Shown here piece by piece: positions 1 to 10,023 of a DNA stretch of 64,000 bases. Below the pieces are notes generated by a model. That model saw nothing but the letters and a program-made list of their open reading frames with translations. It was not told the DNA's origin and searched no databases. Position 1 is the stretch's first letter. Every line of letters begins with the position of its first letter. The stretch covers positions 372,001 to 436,000 of the forward strand of contig NZ_JAFBBS010000001.1 in assembly GCF_016907315.1 (NCBI RefSeq), written 5' to 3'. A program made the position numbers and the translations under genes. The DNA comes from Microbacterium esteraromaticum (lineage in GTDB: Bacteria; Actinomycetota; Actinomycetes; Actinomycetales; Microbacteriaceae).

Positions 1-2
1 AA

Positions 3-1190
3 TCAGTCGCGCGGGAACGGCTCGCGCGTCGGAATGTCCTCATAGTCTTCGGGGTCGAGGTTGTCGATGCTGCCGTCAACGACCGCGTCGACGAGGCCCA
101 TGAGACCGGTTTCGACCTGCTTGACCAGCTTGCCGCTGGACTTCGTGCCGTCGTACTGTGTCTGGCTCGAGGTCTCGAAGAGGACCGTCGCGCTGCCACG
201 CAGAGCGAACGAGCCGAGAGCAGTGCCGGGGAGGTTTGTGTCCTGCGGGTACAGCGTCACGTTGCCGAAGCCTGACTCGCCGCGGTTCTGCAGAGCGTTG
301 TACACAGCGACGTTTGCGCGACGCGAGTGATCGTAATCGAACTTGGGCCAGTCGCCGAACGCGGTCGGGTCGGCGATGAAGCGGCCCGAGATCGACAGGA
401 ATGAACGCTCTCCTGTGGCGGAGTCCAGGTAGCAGTTGCCCTGGTTATGCAGGTCCACGAAGTAGTCGACGGTGCCGAACTCACCTTCGAGGTCGCGATA
501 CAGGTCGCGCACGAGCTGGGTCTCGGGGTTGATGTACCAGCCAGTGCCGGCGCTCGTACCAGGGAAGTCCGCGGGGTTCGGAACATAGTCGAGGTCGGGG
601 TTGAAGTCGCGGTTCATGTCGAAGCCGCCGACGCGCGAGTTGTAGTTCCACGAGGGCTGCGCACCTGCGAGCTGGGGGAAGTCAGCGACGACCTCGTCCC
701 ACGAGTGCTGGTTCTGACGCGTGTCGTTCTCGCCGCCGTCGACGTTCATACGCGGGATCGTGACGATCGTGACCGCATCGCGCAGCTGCTGGGCGGCGCG
801 CGTGTTGCTGCCCCAGTCAGCGAGCAGGTTGAGCAGCGCCTCGGTGCCGTGGTTCTCGTTGCCGTGGATCTGCGACTCGATGAAGATGACGGTGTCGCCA
901 TGGCCGACGCGCGCGGTGTAGATGTCGGTTCCATTGCCCGTCTGACCGAGGACGTCGACCGCGACGGTGCCGTTGGTCGTGTGCTCGATCTTGTCGAGAG
1001 CCTTCGTCAGCTGCGCGTGGTTGACGAAGCCGTCGATGTTGTTGCTGGCTTCTGTGCCGCAGTGTGCGTTCGCGGGCGGTCCTGCGTAGGCCGGGGCTGT
1101 GGCCAGAAACAGGCTGCCGACCATGGCCGTAGCGCTGGCGATAGCGAGGACTTTGCCGCGAGTTCTCTTCGTGGGACGTGATTCGATCAT
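3..1190 (-). CDS. Secreted zinc carboxypeptidase, peptidase family M14
   Basis: Predicted extracellular metallocarboxypeptidase that removes residues from the C-terminus of peptides. Residues 1-36 look like a Sec signal peptide: basic start, hydrophobic core around residues 15-30, cleavage probably after AYA. Zinc ligands are visible as HGNE (His109, Glu112) and His248 in DLHNQ; Asn193-Arg194 fit the substrate-carboxylate site and Glu339 in FETSS the general base. The ATG follows a GAAGGAG ribosome site at good spacing, and a TGA stop closes the gene three bases inside the window, so it is complete. It stands alone, with a tRNA upstream. The family call is firm; the substrate is unknown. Confidence 0.88.
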   Translation of the reverse strand: MIESRPTKRTRGKVLAIASATAMVGSLFLATAPAYAGPPANAHCGTEASNNIDGFVNHAQLTKALDKIEHTTNGTVAVDVLGQTGNGTDIYTARVGHGDTVIFIESQIHGNENHGTEALLNLLADWGSNTRAAQQLRDAVTIVTIPRMNVDGGENDTRQNQHSWDEVVADFPQLAGAQPSWNYNSRVGGFDMNRDFNPDLDYVPNPADFPGTSAGTGWYINPETQLVRDLYRDLEGEFGTVDYFVDLHNQGNCYLDSATGERSFLSISGRFIADPTAFGDWPKFDYDHSRRANVAVYNALQNRGESGFGNVTLYPQDTNLPGTALGSFALRGSATVLFETSSQTQYDGTKSSGKLVKQVETGLMGLVDAVVDGSIDNLDPEDYEDIPTREPFPRD

Positions 1191-1425
1191 TGAATCTCTC
1201 CTTCTGAGTTCGGTAACTGACCGTCACACGGTTTGTGGAGAAAGCGCAAGCCTGTCTGCGGAAATGACCTATTTCTCGTGTTCGACCTACATGAAGTCGG
1301 CGACACGCGCTCGAGTGCAGGGATCTTCCTGTGGATCTCCGCCACGATGGGGCGTTTGGGCATCGCCAGACTGTCTACCGGGGTCAACGAGGCGTGCACC
1401 GCCGACCGGAGCGCCAAACGAAGAA

Positions 1426-1445
1426 CTCCCCGCCGAGGCGGGGAG
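1426..1445 (-). terminator. Terminator downstream of tRNA-Ala
   Basis: An 8-bp perfect GC stem (CTCCCCGC/GCGGGGAG) with a 4-base loop, followed on the minus strand by TTCTTCGTTT. It sits six bases after the encoded CCA end of the tRNA. The rest of 1191-1425 holds the leader and presumed promoter of the carboxypeptidase; I see no gene there. Confidence 0.75.
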
Positions 1446-1451
1446 CTATCT

Positions 1452-1527
1452 TGGTGGACCTGAGGGGACTCGAACCCCTGACCCCCTGCATGCCATGCAG
1501 GTGCGCTACCAGCTGCGCCACAGGCCC
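1452..1527 (-). tRNA. tRNA-Ala (anticodon GGC)
   Basis: Full cloverleaf on the minus strand. Acceptor GGGCCTG pairs with CAGGTCC, discriminator A, and the CCA end is encoded. The anticodon stem CCTGC/GCAGG encloses the loop ATGGCAT, giving anticodon GGC. The T arm contains GGTTCGAGTCC. It appears to be transcribed alone, between its own promoter and terminator. Confidence 0.97.
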
Positions 1528-1560
1528 ATCTTCGCTGCCGAACTCGGCAACCTGATCAGC

Positions 1561-1588
1561 ATACTACGTACCGGCGGGCGACAGCCAA
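1561..1588 (-). promoter_or_regulatory. Promoter of tRNA-Ala
   Basis: On the minus strand TTGGCT, a 16-base spacer and TAGTAT lie 34 bases upstream of the tRNA 5' end. This matches the housekeeping sigma pattern reasonably well. Inferred from sequence only. Confidence 0.5.
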
Positions 1589-1719
1589 ATCGCCCGTGCC
1601 GGTCGGGAGTGTCGGCTACTCCTCGGTCGACGCGGCGTCAAGAGCCTGCGGTGCGCGCCGCACGCGAGCTAGATTCACGGCACCCGGCTCGCATCGAGTC
1701 GACGAGCAGAGGAGCGATC

Positions 1720-1926
1720 ATGACCAACCCCACCCCCAACATGCTTCCCGAAGATCCCGACCTCGAAGAAGACGACGCGGGCCTGCCGACCAGGGAGATC
1801 GACGGCGAGGTCGAGATCGATCCGGACGCCGATCCGGATCAGGTCGACAGCATCGACGCCGATCGCCTGGCCTCCGGTGCAGAGGAAGAAGACGACGCAT
1901 GGGCGGGCGACAAGCGCATCGACTGA
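1720..1926 (+). CDS. Small acidic protein of unknown function
   Basis: A 68-residue protein, not recognised as a named family. It is strongly acidic (runs such as DLEEDDAG and AEEEDD), has no hydrophobic segment and is probably disordered and cytoplasmic. The ATG at 1720 is chosen because AGAGGAGC lies five bases before it; a longer frame to the left has no ribosome site and would run through the tRNA. A TAGATT -10-like box lies about 48 bases upstream. It ends two bases before the convergent acetyltransferase gene. Confidence 0.65.
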   Translation: MTNPTPNMLPEDPDLEEDDAGLPTREIDGEVEIDPDADPDQVDSIDADRLASGAEEEDDAWAGDKRID

Positions 1927-1928
1927 CG

Positions 1929-2897
1929 TCAGCTGATCGCGAGGGGCCCCTCGAGAGCGTACGAGATATCGGCGACCTCGAAGCCGATCGCCCGGTTCAA
2001 CGAGAGCATGGCGCTGTTGTCGACGGCGGTCGACGTCTGCACCCATCGTGCGGCGGCCGCCGCCGGCACCGAGCGCAGCTGCCGTAGATTCTCAGCCTTG
2101 AGCAATCGCGCGATTCCGCGGCCGCGATACGCGCCCTCGACGAAGGTGTCATCCTGCACGATGATCTCGTCACCGTCTCTCGCGACGAAGATCACCGTGT
2201 AGCCGACGCCGCGCGATCCTGCGCGCGCCATCGCCCGAACGAGGATCCACCCCTGATCGCTCATGCGCTTCTCATGAGCACGCACCCAGTCCGGGTCGAT
2301 CACGGTCGCCCGCCTGGTGAGCTCGCCCAGGGGCACATCATCGCGCATGCTCGCGTTCAGGCGCACCCAGTCACCGAGGAGCCCATCGGGAACGGCCCCC
2401 GTCCACGCGACGACGTCCACGCCCGAGACCGCAGGGGCATCGGGCGCCGCGGACGCGCTGTCGCGCAGCATCCGGAACTCGCTGTTCGCGATCGACAGGC
2501 CGATGCGCTCCGCGAAGGCCACTCCCGGCGCTGACCACGTCTCTGACTGCACGACAGCAGGCGAGTGCTCAGCGAGCAGCTCTCGCGCGGCCTCCCAGAG
2601 CGCCGTACCGCGACCGCGACGACGGTGTTCGGGGAGCACTCCGACAGTGACCTCTGCAGGATCGCCGTCGCTCACCGCCACATCCGCCGCGCCCGCGACA
2701 GAGCCGTCGTCAGCGTGATAGACGAGCGCCCAGCGGCGACGGCCCGAAGGCGGGTCGGCGAACTGCGCCAGAACGCTCTCGTCGCTCGGCCACCAGGCCC
2801 CGACGCGGTCTTCGACACATGATCGCCGGATCGCAGCGCTCCATTCGATGAGCGCCGCCGCGTCGACCGGGTCGACGACGGAGACGCTCACCGTCAC
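1929..2897 (-). CDS. GNAT-family N-acetyltransferase, tandem domains
   Basis: Protein of 322 residues with two GNAT folds in tandem. The first spans about residues 10-150, with an acetyl-CoA loop HRRRGRGTALWE; the second spans about 170-320, with YRGRGIARLLKAEN. Two-domain GNAT proteins of this size are common in Actinobacteria and include mycothiol synthase-like and small-molecule acetyltransferases, but nothing here fixes the acceptor. The GTG start overlaps the rsfS stop by four bases (GTGA), so it is the last gene of the nadD-rsfS operon. Confidence 0.8.
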   Translation of the reverse strand: MTVSVSVVDPVDAAALIEWSAAIRRSCVEDRVGAWWPSDESVLAQFADPPSGRRRWALVYHADDGSVAGAADVAVSDGDPAEVTVGVLPEHRRRGRGTALWEAARELLAEHSPAVVQSETWSAPGVAFAERIGLSIANSEFRMLRDSASAAPDAPAVSGVDVVAWTGAVPDGLLGDWVRLNASMRDDVPLGELTRRATVIDPDWVRAHEKRMSDQGWILVRAMARAGSRGVGYTVIFVARDGDEIIVQDDTFVEGAYRGRGIARLLKAENLRQLRSVPAAAAARWVQTSTAVDNSAMLSLNRAIGFEVADISYALEGPLAIS

Positions 2898-3271
2898 TCC
2901 CCCGCGGCGGGGGCGGGAAGCTCGATCGGAACGACCGGGCAGTCCTTCCAGAGACGCTCGAGCCCGTAGTAGACGCGCTCCTCGGAGTGGAAGACGTGCA
3001 CGACGAGGTCACCGAAGTCGAGCAGCACCCAGCGCGACTCGGCCCGGCCTTCACGGCGCACGCGACGGTGACCGGCCTCGAGAAGCTGGTCCTCGATCTC
3101 GTCCGCGATGGCGGCGACGTTGCGCTCGCTGTTTCCGGTGACGAGAAGGAAGATGTCGACGAGCGGCAGCGGCTCGGAGACGTTGAGGGCGATGAGGTCC
3201 TCCCCGCCCTTCGCATCCGCCGCGCGCGCGGCGATCTGCAGCATCTCAACGGCGGTCTGAGGGGATTGCAT
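2894..3271 (-). CDS. rsfS: Ribosomal silencing factor RsfS
   Basis: RsfS/DUF143 protein of 125 residues that binds ribosomal protein L14 and blocks joining of the 30S subunit, lowering translation in starvation. The family signature is present: VSEPLPLVDIFLLVTGNSER, then WVLLDFGDLVVHVFH and YYGLERLW. The preferred start is the ATG at 3271, in a TGATG junction with the preceding gene; a TTG one codon earlier is also possible. It sits three genes downstream of the small membrane protein and two downstream of nadD, the usual actinobacterial neighbourhood. Confidence 0.93.
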   Translation of the reverse strand: MQSPQTAVEMLQIAARAADAKGGEDLIALNVSEPLPLVDIFLLVTGNSERNVAAIADEIEDQLLEAGHRRVRREGRAESRWVLLDFGDLVVHVFHSEERVYYGLERLWKDCPVVPIELPAPAAGE

Positions 3272-4386
3272 CAACCGAGGACTCCTGAAGTGAAAGCGAT
3301 GATGAGCGACGCGGCCAGCGCGAGCGCGAGACCACCGGCGACGATCGCCAGGGTCAGAGTGAGCTTGTTGCTCTTGTCGGGGGCGGGCGGTCGGATGACC
3401 TCGCCCGCGGGCTTGGAGGTGCTGATCGCCGAGCTGGCGGCGATCGGGGTGGGCGACGAGGCGGGAGCGAGCTCGCCGTCGAGCAGCACGGCGTCGATGT
3501 CTTTGCCGTCAGTGGTGCCGAGTGCGTGGCCCTGCGAGCCGACGCCCTCAGGAAGCTGATAGGTGCCGGTGATCAGCAGCTCACCGGTGGACGCGACGGG
3601 CCCCGAGAGCGACCCCGCCCCCGGCGACGGCGTGAAGATGAGGGTGCTCGCAGTCTTGTGGGGGCCGGCGGAACCGCTCTCGAGCAGTTCGTCGAACGCT
3701 GCGGGAGCAGCGTGTTCGCCGTGTGACCTCTTGACGCCGATGCCGAACGCGGCACCGACCATCGGACGATCCGCTTCGCTCTCGGTCTCTATCACCTGCG
3801 CGGCCGCAGAACCGACGGTCGGCTCGGTCTGCGAATCGACGCCGGACTCAGCTGAGATCGGCTCGAACGGGGCAGGCTCGTCGGCGGCCGGCTCCGAGTC
3901 AGCGGGCTCCGACGGCGCGTCGACGCGCGGCGCCTGTGCGGGCTGGGGAGCGAAAGCGGGGATGCCCGACACGAGGCCGGGCGACTCGACAGACGGCTCA
4001 TCCGGCGTGACCTGCTCGATGACAGGCTCGTCGACGACGGGCTGCTGGACCACCGGCTCGTCGACGACCGGTTGCGCGACGGCCGGCTCGTCAGCGACCG
4101 GCTGCTCGCCAGTGGCGACCACGGGGACGGACCCGGTGCGAATGCGCTCCTGCTCGCGCGCGGCGCGACGGGTCAACGGCGAGGCTGCGGGCGGCACGGA
4201 CTGTGGCCCAGCGGAAGGTGTCGGAGCGGTCGTCTCGTCGGAGGGCTCGGCGACCTGCAGCTCGGCAGGCTCCGGCTGAGCGGCAGCCGCGGCCTCCTCA
4301 CCGCCGACGACCGGTGTCGAGCCGGTCAGACGAAGCTCACGCAGCTGCTTGCGCGTGAGGGTGTGCCCGTCCTCTTCAGTGCTCAT
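3271..4386 (-). CDS. Unknown Pro/Glu/Val-rich tail-anchored membrane protein
   Basis: A 371-residue protein of unknown function. Two copies of a short motif stand near the N-terminus: [17 protein letters not shown] (residues 11-27) and [19 protein letters not shown] (72-90). Residues 95-260 are low-complexity acidic, with repeats of PVVDEPV. One hydrophobic segment at about 342-365 lies almost at the C-terminus, so it should be anchored by its tail with most of the protein cytoplasmic. The ATG overlaps the nadD stop by four bases (ATGA) and its own stop meets rsfS in TGATG. This slot between nadD and rsfS often holds a LytR-CpsA-Psr protein; no such domain is seen here. Confidence 0.75.
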   Translation of the reverse strand: MSTEEDGHTLTRKQLRELRLTGSTPVVGGEEAAAAAQPEPAELQVAEPSDETTAPTPSAGPQSVPPAASPLTRRAAREQERIRTGSVPVVATGEQPVADEPAVAQPVVDEPVVQQPVVDEPVIEQVTPDEPSVESPGLVSGIPAFAPQPAQAPRVDAPSEPADSEPAADEPAPFEPISAESGVDSQTEPTVGSAAAQVIETESEADRPMVGAAFGIGVKRSHGEHAAPAAFDELLESGSAGPHKTASTLIFTPSPGAGSLSGPVASTGELLITGTYQLPEGVGSQGHALGTTDGKDIDAVLLDGELAPASSPTPIAASSAISTSKPAGEVIRPPAPDKSNKLTLTLAIVAGGLALALAASLIIAFTSGVLG

Positions 4387-4985
4387 GCCTTGCTCCGATA
4401 CAGATGATGCTTCGCGATGTACTGGACCACGCCATCCGGTACCAGGTACCAGACCGGCTGCCCGTCGGCGACGCGCTCTCGGCAGTCCGTCGATGAGATC
4501 GACAGCGCCGGCACTTCGAGCTGACTCACATCCTCGGTGGGCAGTCCGTCCGTGCTCAGCACGTGGCCTGGTCGAGAGACGGCGACGAAGTGGGCGAGAT
4601 CCCACAGTTCATCATGGTCCCTCCAGCTGAGAATCTGCGCCACGGCATCGGCCCCGGTGATGAAGAACAGCTCGGCGTCGGGTCGCTGCGCCTTGAGATC
4701 GCGCAGGGTGTCGATCGTGTATGTCGGACCGTCGCGATCGATATCGACCCGGCTCACGGTGAAGTCGGGATTGGATGCCGTCGCGATGACCGTCATCAGG
4801 TAGCGATGCTCGCTCGGTGAGACGTTCTGCTTCTGCCACGGCTGCCCTGTGGGCACGAACACGACCTCATCGAGGTCGAACGAGTGCGCCACCTCGCTCG
4901 CCGCGACCAGGTGACCATGGTGGATGGGGTCGAACGTGCCACCCATCACGCCGATGCGCGGTGCTCGAGCGGTGGAATCGTGCAT
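4383..4985 (-). CDS. nadD: Nicotinate-nucleotide adenylyltransferase
   Basis: NadD joins nicotinate mononucleotide and ATP to form deamido-NAD in NAD synthesis; cytoplasmic. The nucleotidyltransferase motif [12 protein letters not shown] is at residues 15-26 and the second ATP motif appears as [10 protein letters not shown] near the C-terminus. Length (200 residues) is normal. It follows the 72-residue membrane protein by six bases and overlaps the next gene by ATGA. Confidence 0.95.
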   Translation of the reverse strand: MHDSTARAPRIGVMGGTFDPIHHGHLVAASEVAHSFDLDEVVFVPTGQPWQKQNVSPSEHRYLMTVIATASNPDFTVSRVDIDRDGPTYTIDTLRDLKAQRPDAELFFITGADAVAQILSWRDHDELWDLAHFVAVSRPGHVLSTDGLPTEDVSQLEVPALSISSTDCRERVADGQPVWYLVPDGVVQYIAKHHLYRSKA

Positions 4986-4991
4986 GCGGTC

Positions 4992-5210
4992 CTAGTGGCC
5001 GTGGCCGTGGCCGTCCTTGCCGTGCTTCAGCGCGTACGCCTCGGCCTTGGCCGCGTGACGGTTGGCGACGTTGCGGAAAGACAGCGTCACCAGGCCCATC
5101 ACGGCGAAGATGATCGCGGCGATGACACCGAAGATGAAGGTTTCGGCAGCCACGTTGCCGTGGTGCTCCGTCTCGGCTGCGGCCATCGCAATCTGTGCGA
5201 CGAGGTTCAT
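4992..5210 (-). CDS. Small membrane protein with histidine-rich tail
   Basis: A 72-residue protein of unknown function. One strongly hydrophobic segment (about residues 24-45) is followed by a basic stretch and the tail HGKDGHGHGH. A metal-binding role for the tail is possible but only a guess. The ATG is preceded by AGTCAGG, and a TAGACT -10-like box at 5250-5255 would give a leader of roughly 35-40 bases. It appears to be the first gene of the operon with nadD, the tail-anchored protein, rsfS and the GNAT gene. Confidence 0.65.
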   Translation of the reverse strand: MNLVAQIAMAAAETEHHGNVAAETFIFGVIAAIIFAVMGLVTLSFRNVANRHAAKAEAYALKHGKDGHGHGH

Positions 5211-5259
5211 CCTGACTCCGTTCGTGACCTGGCGAGCAAACGCCTGTCCAGTCTAGTCC

Positions 5260-6537
5260 TCAGCCGCGGATCTGACCGGACCCGCGCGCGAGCCACTTCG
5301 TGCTGGTCAGCTCGCCGAGGCCCATGGGGCCGCGCGCGTGGAGCTTCTGCGTCGAGATGCCCACCTCGGCACCGAAGCCGAACTCCGCACCGTCGGTGAA
5401 CCGCGTGGAGGCGTTGACCATCACGACAGCGGAATCGACCTCGGCCAGGAAGCGCTCGGCGTTGCGCGAATCGGTCGTGATGATCGACTCCGTGTGACCC
5501 GTGCTGTAGCGACGGATGTGCGCGAGTGCCTCGTCGAGGTCATCGACGACCTTGATCGCGATCTCGAGCCCCAGGTACTCGGTGGCCCAGTCCTCGTCGG
5601 TGGCCGGGATCGTACCCGCGACGAGGCCGACGACCATGTCGTCTCCATGGATCGCCACGCCCTCACTGAGCAGAGCGCTGGCGATGACAGGCACGAGCTG
5701 AGGGGCTGCCTGGCGATGCACGAGCAGCGTCTCGACGGCGTTGCACACGCTGGGTCGCTGCACCTTCGCGTTGACGACGATGTCGCGCGCCCAGTCCATC
5801 GGCGCCGACTCGTCGATCACGATGTGCACTACGCCGGCCCCGGTCTCGATGACCGGCACCGTCGACTCGGTGACCACGGTCTCGATGAGAGAGGCGCTGC
5901 CACGCGGCACCAGCACGTCGATGAGCCCGCGGGCGTGCATCATGGCCTTCGCGCCCTCCCGTCCGAAGTCATCAACGCTCTGGATCGCTTCGGGATCGTG
6001 CCCGAGCGCCTCGACAGCCTGGCGCATGACCGAGACGAGAACCGTGTTCGAGTCCCGTGCGGCGCTGCCGCCCCGCAGCACGACCGCGTTGCCCGAGCGC
6101 AGCGCGAGCGCGGCGATGTCGACGGTCACGTTCGGCCGTGCCTCGTAGATCGCTCCGACCACCCCGAAGGGCACGCGCACCTGCTCGAGAGCCACGCCGT
6201 TCGGCATTCGGTGCCCGCCCACGACCTGACCGACCGGGTCGGGCAGGGTGGCGACGTCACGGACCGCGGCGGCAAGGGCCGCGACGCGCCGCTCATCCAG
6301 CCGCAGCCTGTCGATGAGCGCGTCGCCGATGGCATCCGCCCGTCCTCGCTCGACATCGCGGGAGTTCGCCTCGACGATGCGCGCCGTGCTCGATTCGATC
6401 GCGGCGGCGATCGCCTCGAGCAGGTCGGCCTTCTCGCCGCTGGTCAGACGGGCGACCGAGCGAGAGGCCTCCTTTGCGCGCGTCAGGCGATCCAGCGCGG
6501 TGTCCGCGGGGGCGTCGGTGACGGAGGAAGTGCTCAT
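5260..6537 (-). CDS. proA: Gamma-glutamyl phosphate reductase
   Basis: Second enzyme of proline biosynthesis: reduces glutamyl-5-phosphate with NADPH to glutamate semialdehyde. ALDH-fold protein of 425 residues with the catalytic cysteine in QRPSVCNAVETLL and the family end motif FGAEVGISTQKLHARGPMGL. The start ATG is six bases after TACACT, a TANNNT -10 box, so the message is probably leaderless. Its own promoter separates it from proB, which ends 53 bases upstream on the same strand. Confidence 0.96.
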   Translation of the reverse strand: MSTSSVTDAPADTALDRLTRAKEASRSVARLTSGEKADLLEAIAAAIESSTARIVEANSRDVERGRADAIGDALIDRLRLDERRVAALAAAVRDVATLPDPVGQVVGGHRMPNGVALEQVRVPFGVVGAIYEARPNVTVDIAALALRSGNAVVLRGGSAARDSNTVLVSVMRQAVEALGHDPEAIQSVDDFGREGAKAMMHARGLIDVLVPRGSASLIETVVTESTVPVIETGAGVVHIVIDESAPMDWARDIVVNAKVQRPSVCNAVETLLVHRQAAPQLVPVIASALLSEGVAIHGDDMVVGLVAGTIPATDEDWATEYLGLEIAIKVVDDLDEALAHIRRYSTGHTESIITTDSRNAERFLAEVDSAVVMVNASTRFTDGAEFGFGAEVGISTQKLHARGPMGLGELTSTKWLARGSGQIRG

Positions 6538-6543
6538 CCGGTC

Positions 6544-6549
6544 AGTGTA
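6544..6549 (-). promoter_or_regulatory. -10 box of leaderless proA
   Basis: TACACT on the minus strand with exactly six bases to the proA ATG, which would place the transcription start on the A of ATG. No good -35 box is seen. Inferred. Confidence 0.45.
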
Positions 6550-6590
6550 TCGACGGCCGAGCAGCCCCCGGGCCGCCGTGACGTCCGCCG

Positions 6591-8956
<2,366 letters not shown>

Positions 8957-9214
8957 TTACTGAGCAGCTGCGACGATGTTGACGACCTTGCGGCCGCCCT
9001 TCTTGCCGAACTCGACAGCGCCCGCCTCGAGAGCGAACAGCGTGTCGTCGCCGCCACGACCGACGCCTGCGCCGGGGTGGAAGTGGGTGCCGCGCTGACG
9101 GACGAGGATCTCGCCGGCGTTGACGGTCTGACCGCCGAAGCGCTTCACGCCGAGTCGCTGTGCGTTGGAGTCACGACCGTTGCGGGTCGAGCTCGCGCCC
9201 TTCTTATGTGCCAT
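8957..9214 (-). CDS. rpmA: 50S ribosomal protein L27
   Basis: L27 of 85 residues, located at the peptidyl-transferase centre. It starts [20 protein letters not shown], which is the mature-type N-terminus without the cleavable extension found in Firmicutes, and contains [15 protein letters not shown]. It lies 19 bases after rplU in one operon. Confidence 0.98.
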   Translation of the reverse strand: MAHKKGASSTRNGRDSNAQRLGVKRFGGQTVNAGEILVRQRGTHFHPGAGVGRGGDDTLFALEAGAVEFGKKGGRKVVNIVAAAQ

Positions 9215-9233
9215 GTCTGAGCCTCTTCCGTGC

Positions 9234-9542
9234 TTACTTGATGCCGGTGATCTTGACGCGCGTGAGCTCCTGACGGTGGCCCTGGCGCTTCTTGTAGCCG
9301 GTCTTGTTCTTGTACTTCTGGATGACGATCTTCGGTCCGCGGAGGTTGCCGAGAACCTCAGCCGTGACCTTGACCTTCGCCAGCTTGTCGGCGTCGGTGG
9401 TCACAGAGGCACCGTCGACGAGAAGCACGGCGGGAAGCTCGATGTTCTCGCCCTGGGCAGCCTGAACACGGTCGAGCTGAACGATCGTGCCGACCTCGAC
9501 CTTCTCCTGCCGGCCACCGGCGCGCACTACTGCGTAAACCAC
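9234..9542 (-). CDS. rplU: 50S ribosomal protein L21
   Basis: L21 of 102 residues; binds 23S rRNA with L20. [18 protein letters not shown] begins the conserved part and [14 protein letters not shown] is near the end. I place the start at the GTG at 9542, because this is the family N-terminus; an upstream in-frame extension to 9689 has no family match. A 6-bp palindrome (GGAGCG-GAT-CGCTCC, 9562-9576) lies 20 bases before the start and could be part of a leader hairpin. The 214 bases up to the divergent gene at 9757 hold no other gene. Confidence 0.96.
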   Translation of the reverse strand: MVYAVVRAGGRQEKVEVGTIVQLDRVQAAQGENIELPAVLLVDGASVTTDADKLAKVKVTAEVLGNLRGPKIVIQKYKNKTGYKKRQGHRQELTRVKITGIK

Positions 9543-9744
9543 TTCATACCTGTTTCGTTGGGGAGCGGATCGCTCCGGGAATCTCACGGGAAGACTGTTG
9601 CTTGCGTACATCGCCCGGGGCGACGGGTGCAGACGCAAGACTTCTCCTGCGACCGGAAAAGCCGTCAGGGGTCTCGCACCAAAGGACAACTTTACCGGAT
9701 CATCGCCGATGCCGCAAAGCGAGGCCGGAGGTGTGTCCCGGTCC

Positions 9745-9750
9745 TAAGAT
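9745..9750 (+). promoter_or_regulatory. -10 box of leaderless DUF4031 gene
   Basis: TAAGAT is followed by six bases (CGCGAC) and then the ATG, the geometry expected when transcription starts at the start codon. No Shine-Dalgarno sequence is present. Inferred. Confidence 0.55.
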
Positions 9751-9756
9751 CGCGAC

Positions 9757-10023
9757 ATGACCGTTCTCGTCGACGACCCCATCTGGCCAGCGCACGGCCG
9801 GCTCTGGGCGCATCTCGTCAGCGACTCGGATCTGGCGGAGCTGCATGCGTTCGCCGCAGAGCAGGGCATCCCCGCTCGCGCCTTCGACCGCGACCACTAC
9901 GACGTTCCCGAGGACTCGCTGCCGAGACTCCTCGCCGCCGGTGCGGTGCACGTGGGCGGCAAGGAGCTCACCAGGCGACTGATCCGCTCAGGACTCCGGG
10001 TTCGAGCCCGCGACCGGCGCTGA
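9757..10023 (+). CDS. DUF4031 domain protein
   Basis: An 88-residue protein of the actinobacterial DUF4031 family, function unknown. It begins MTVLVDDPIWPAHGRLWAHL, the recognisable family start, and contains AFDRDHYDVPEDSLPRLLAAGA. No membrane segment or signal. It is convergent with rne: the last 36 bases overlap the 3' end of that gene on the other strand. The start is set by a -10 box six bases upstream. Confidence 0.8.
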   Translation: MTVLVDDPIWPAHGRLWAHLVSDSDLAELHAFAAEQGIPARAFDRDHYDVPEDSLPRLLAAGAVHVGGKELTRRLIRSGLRVRARDRR

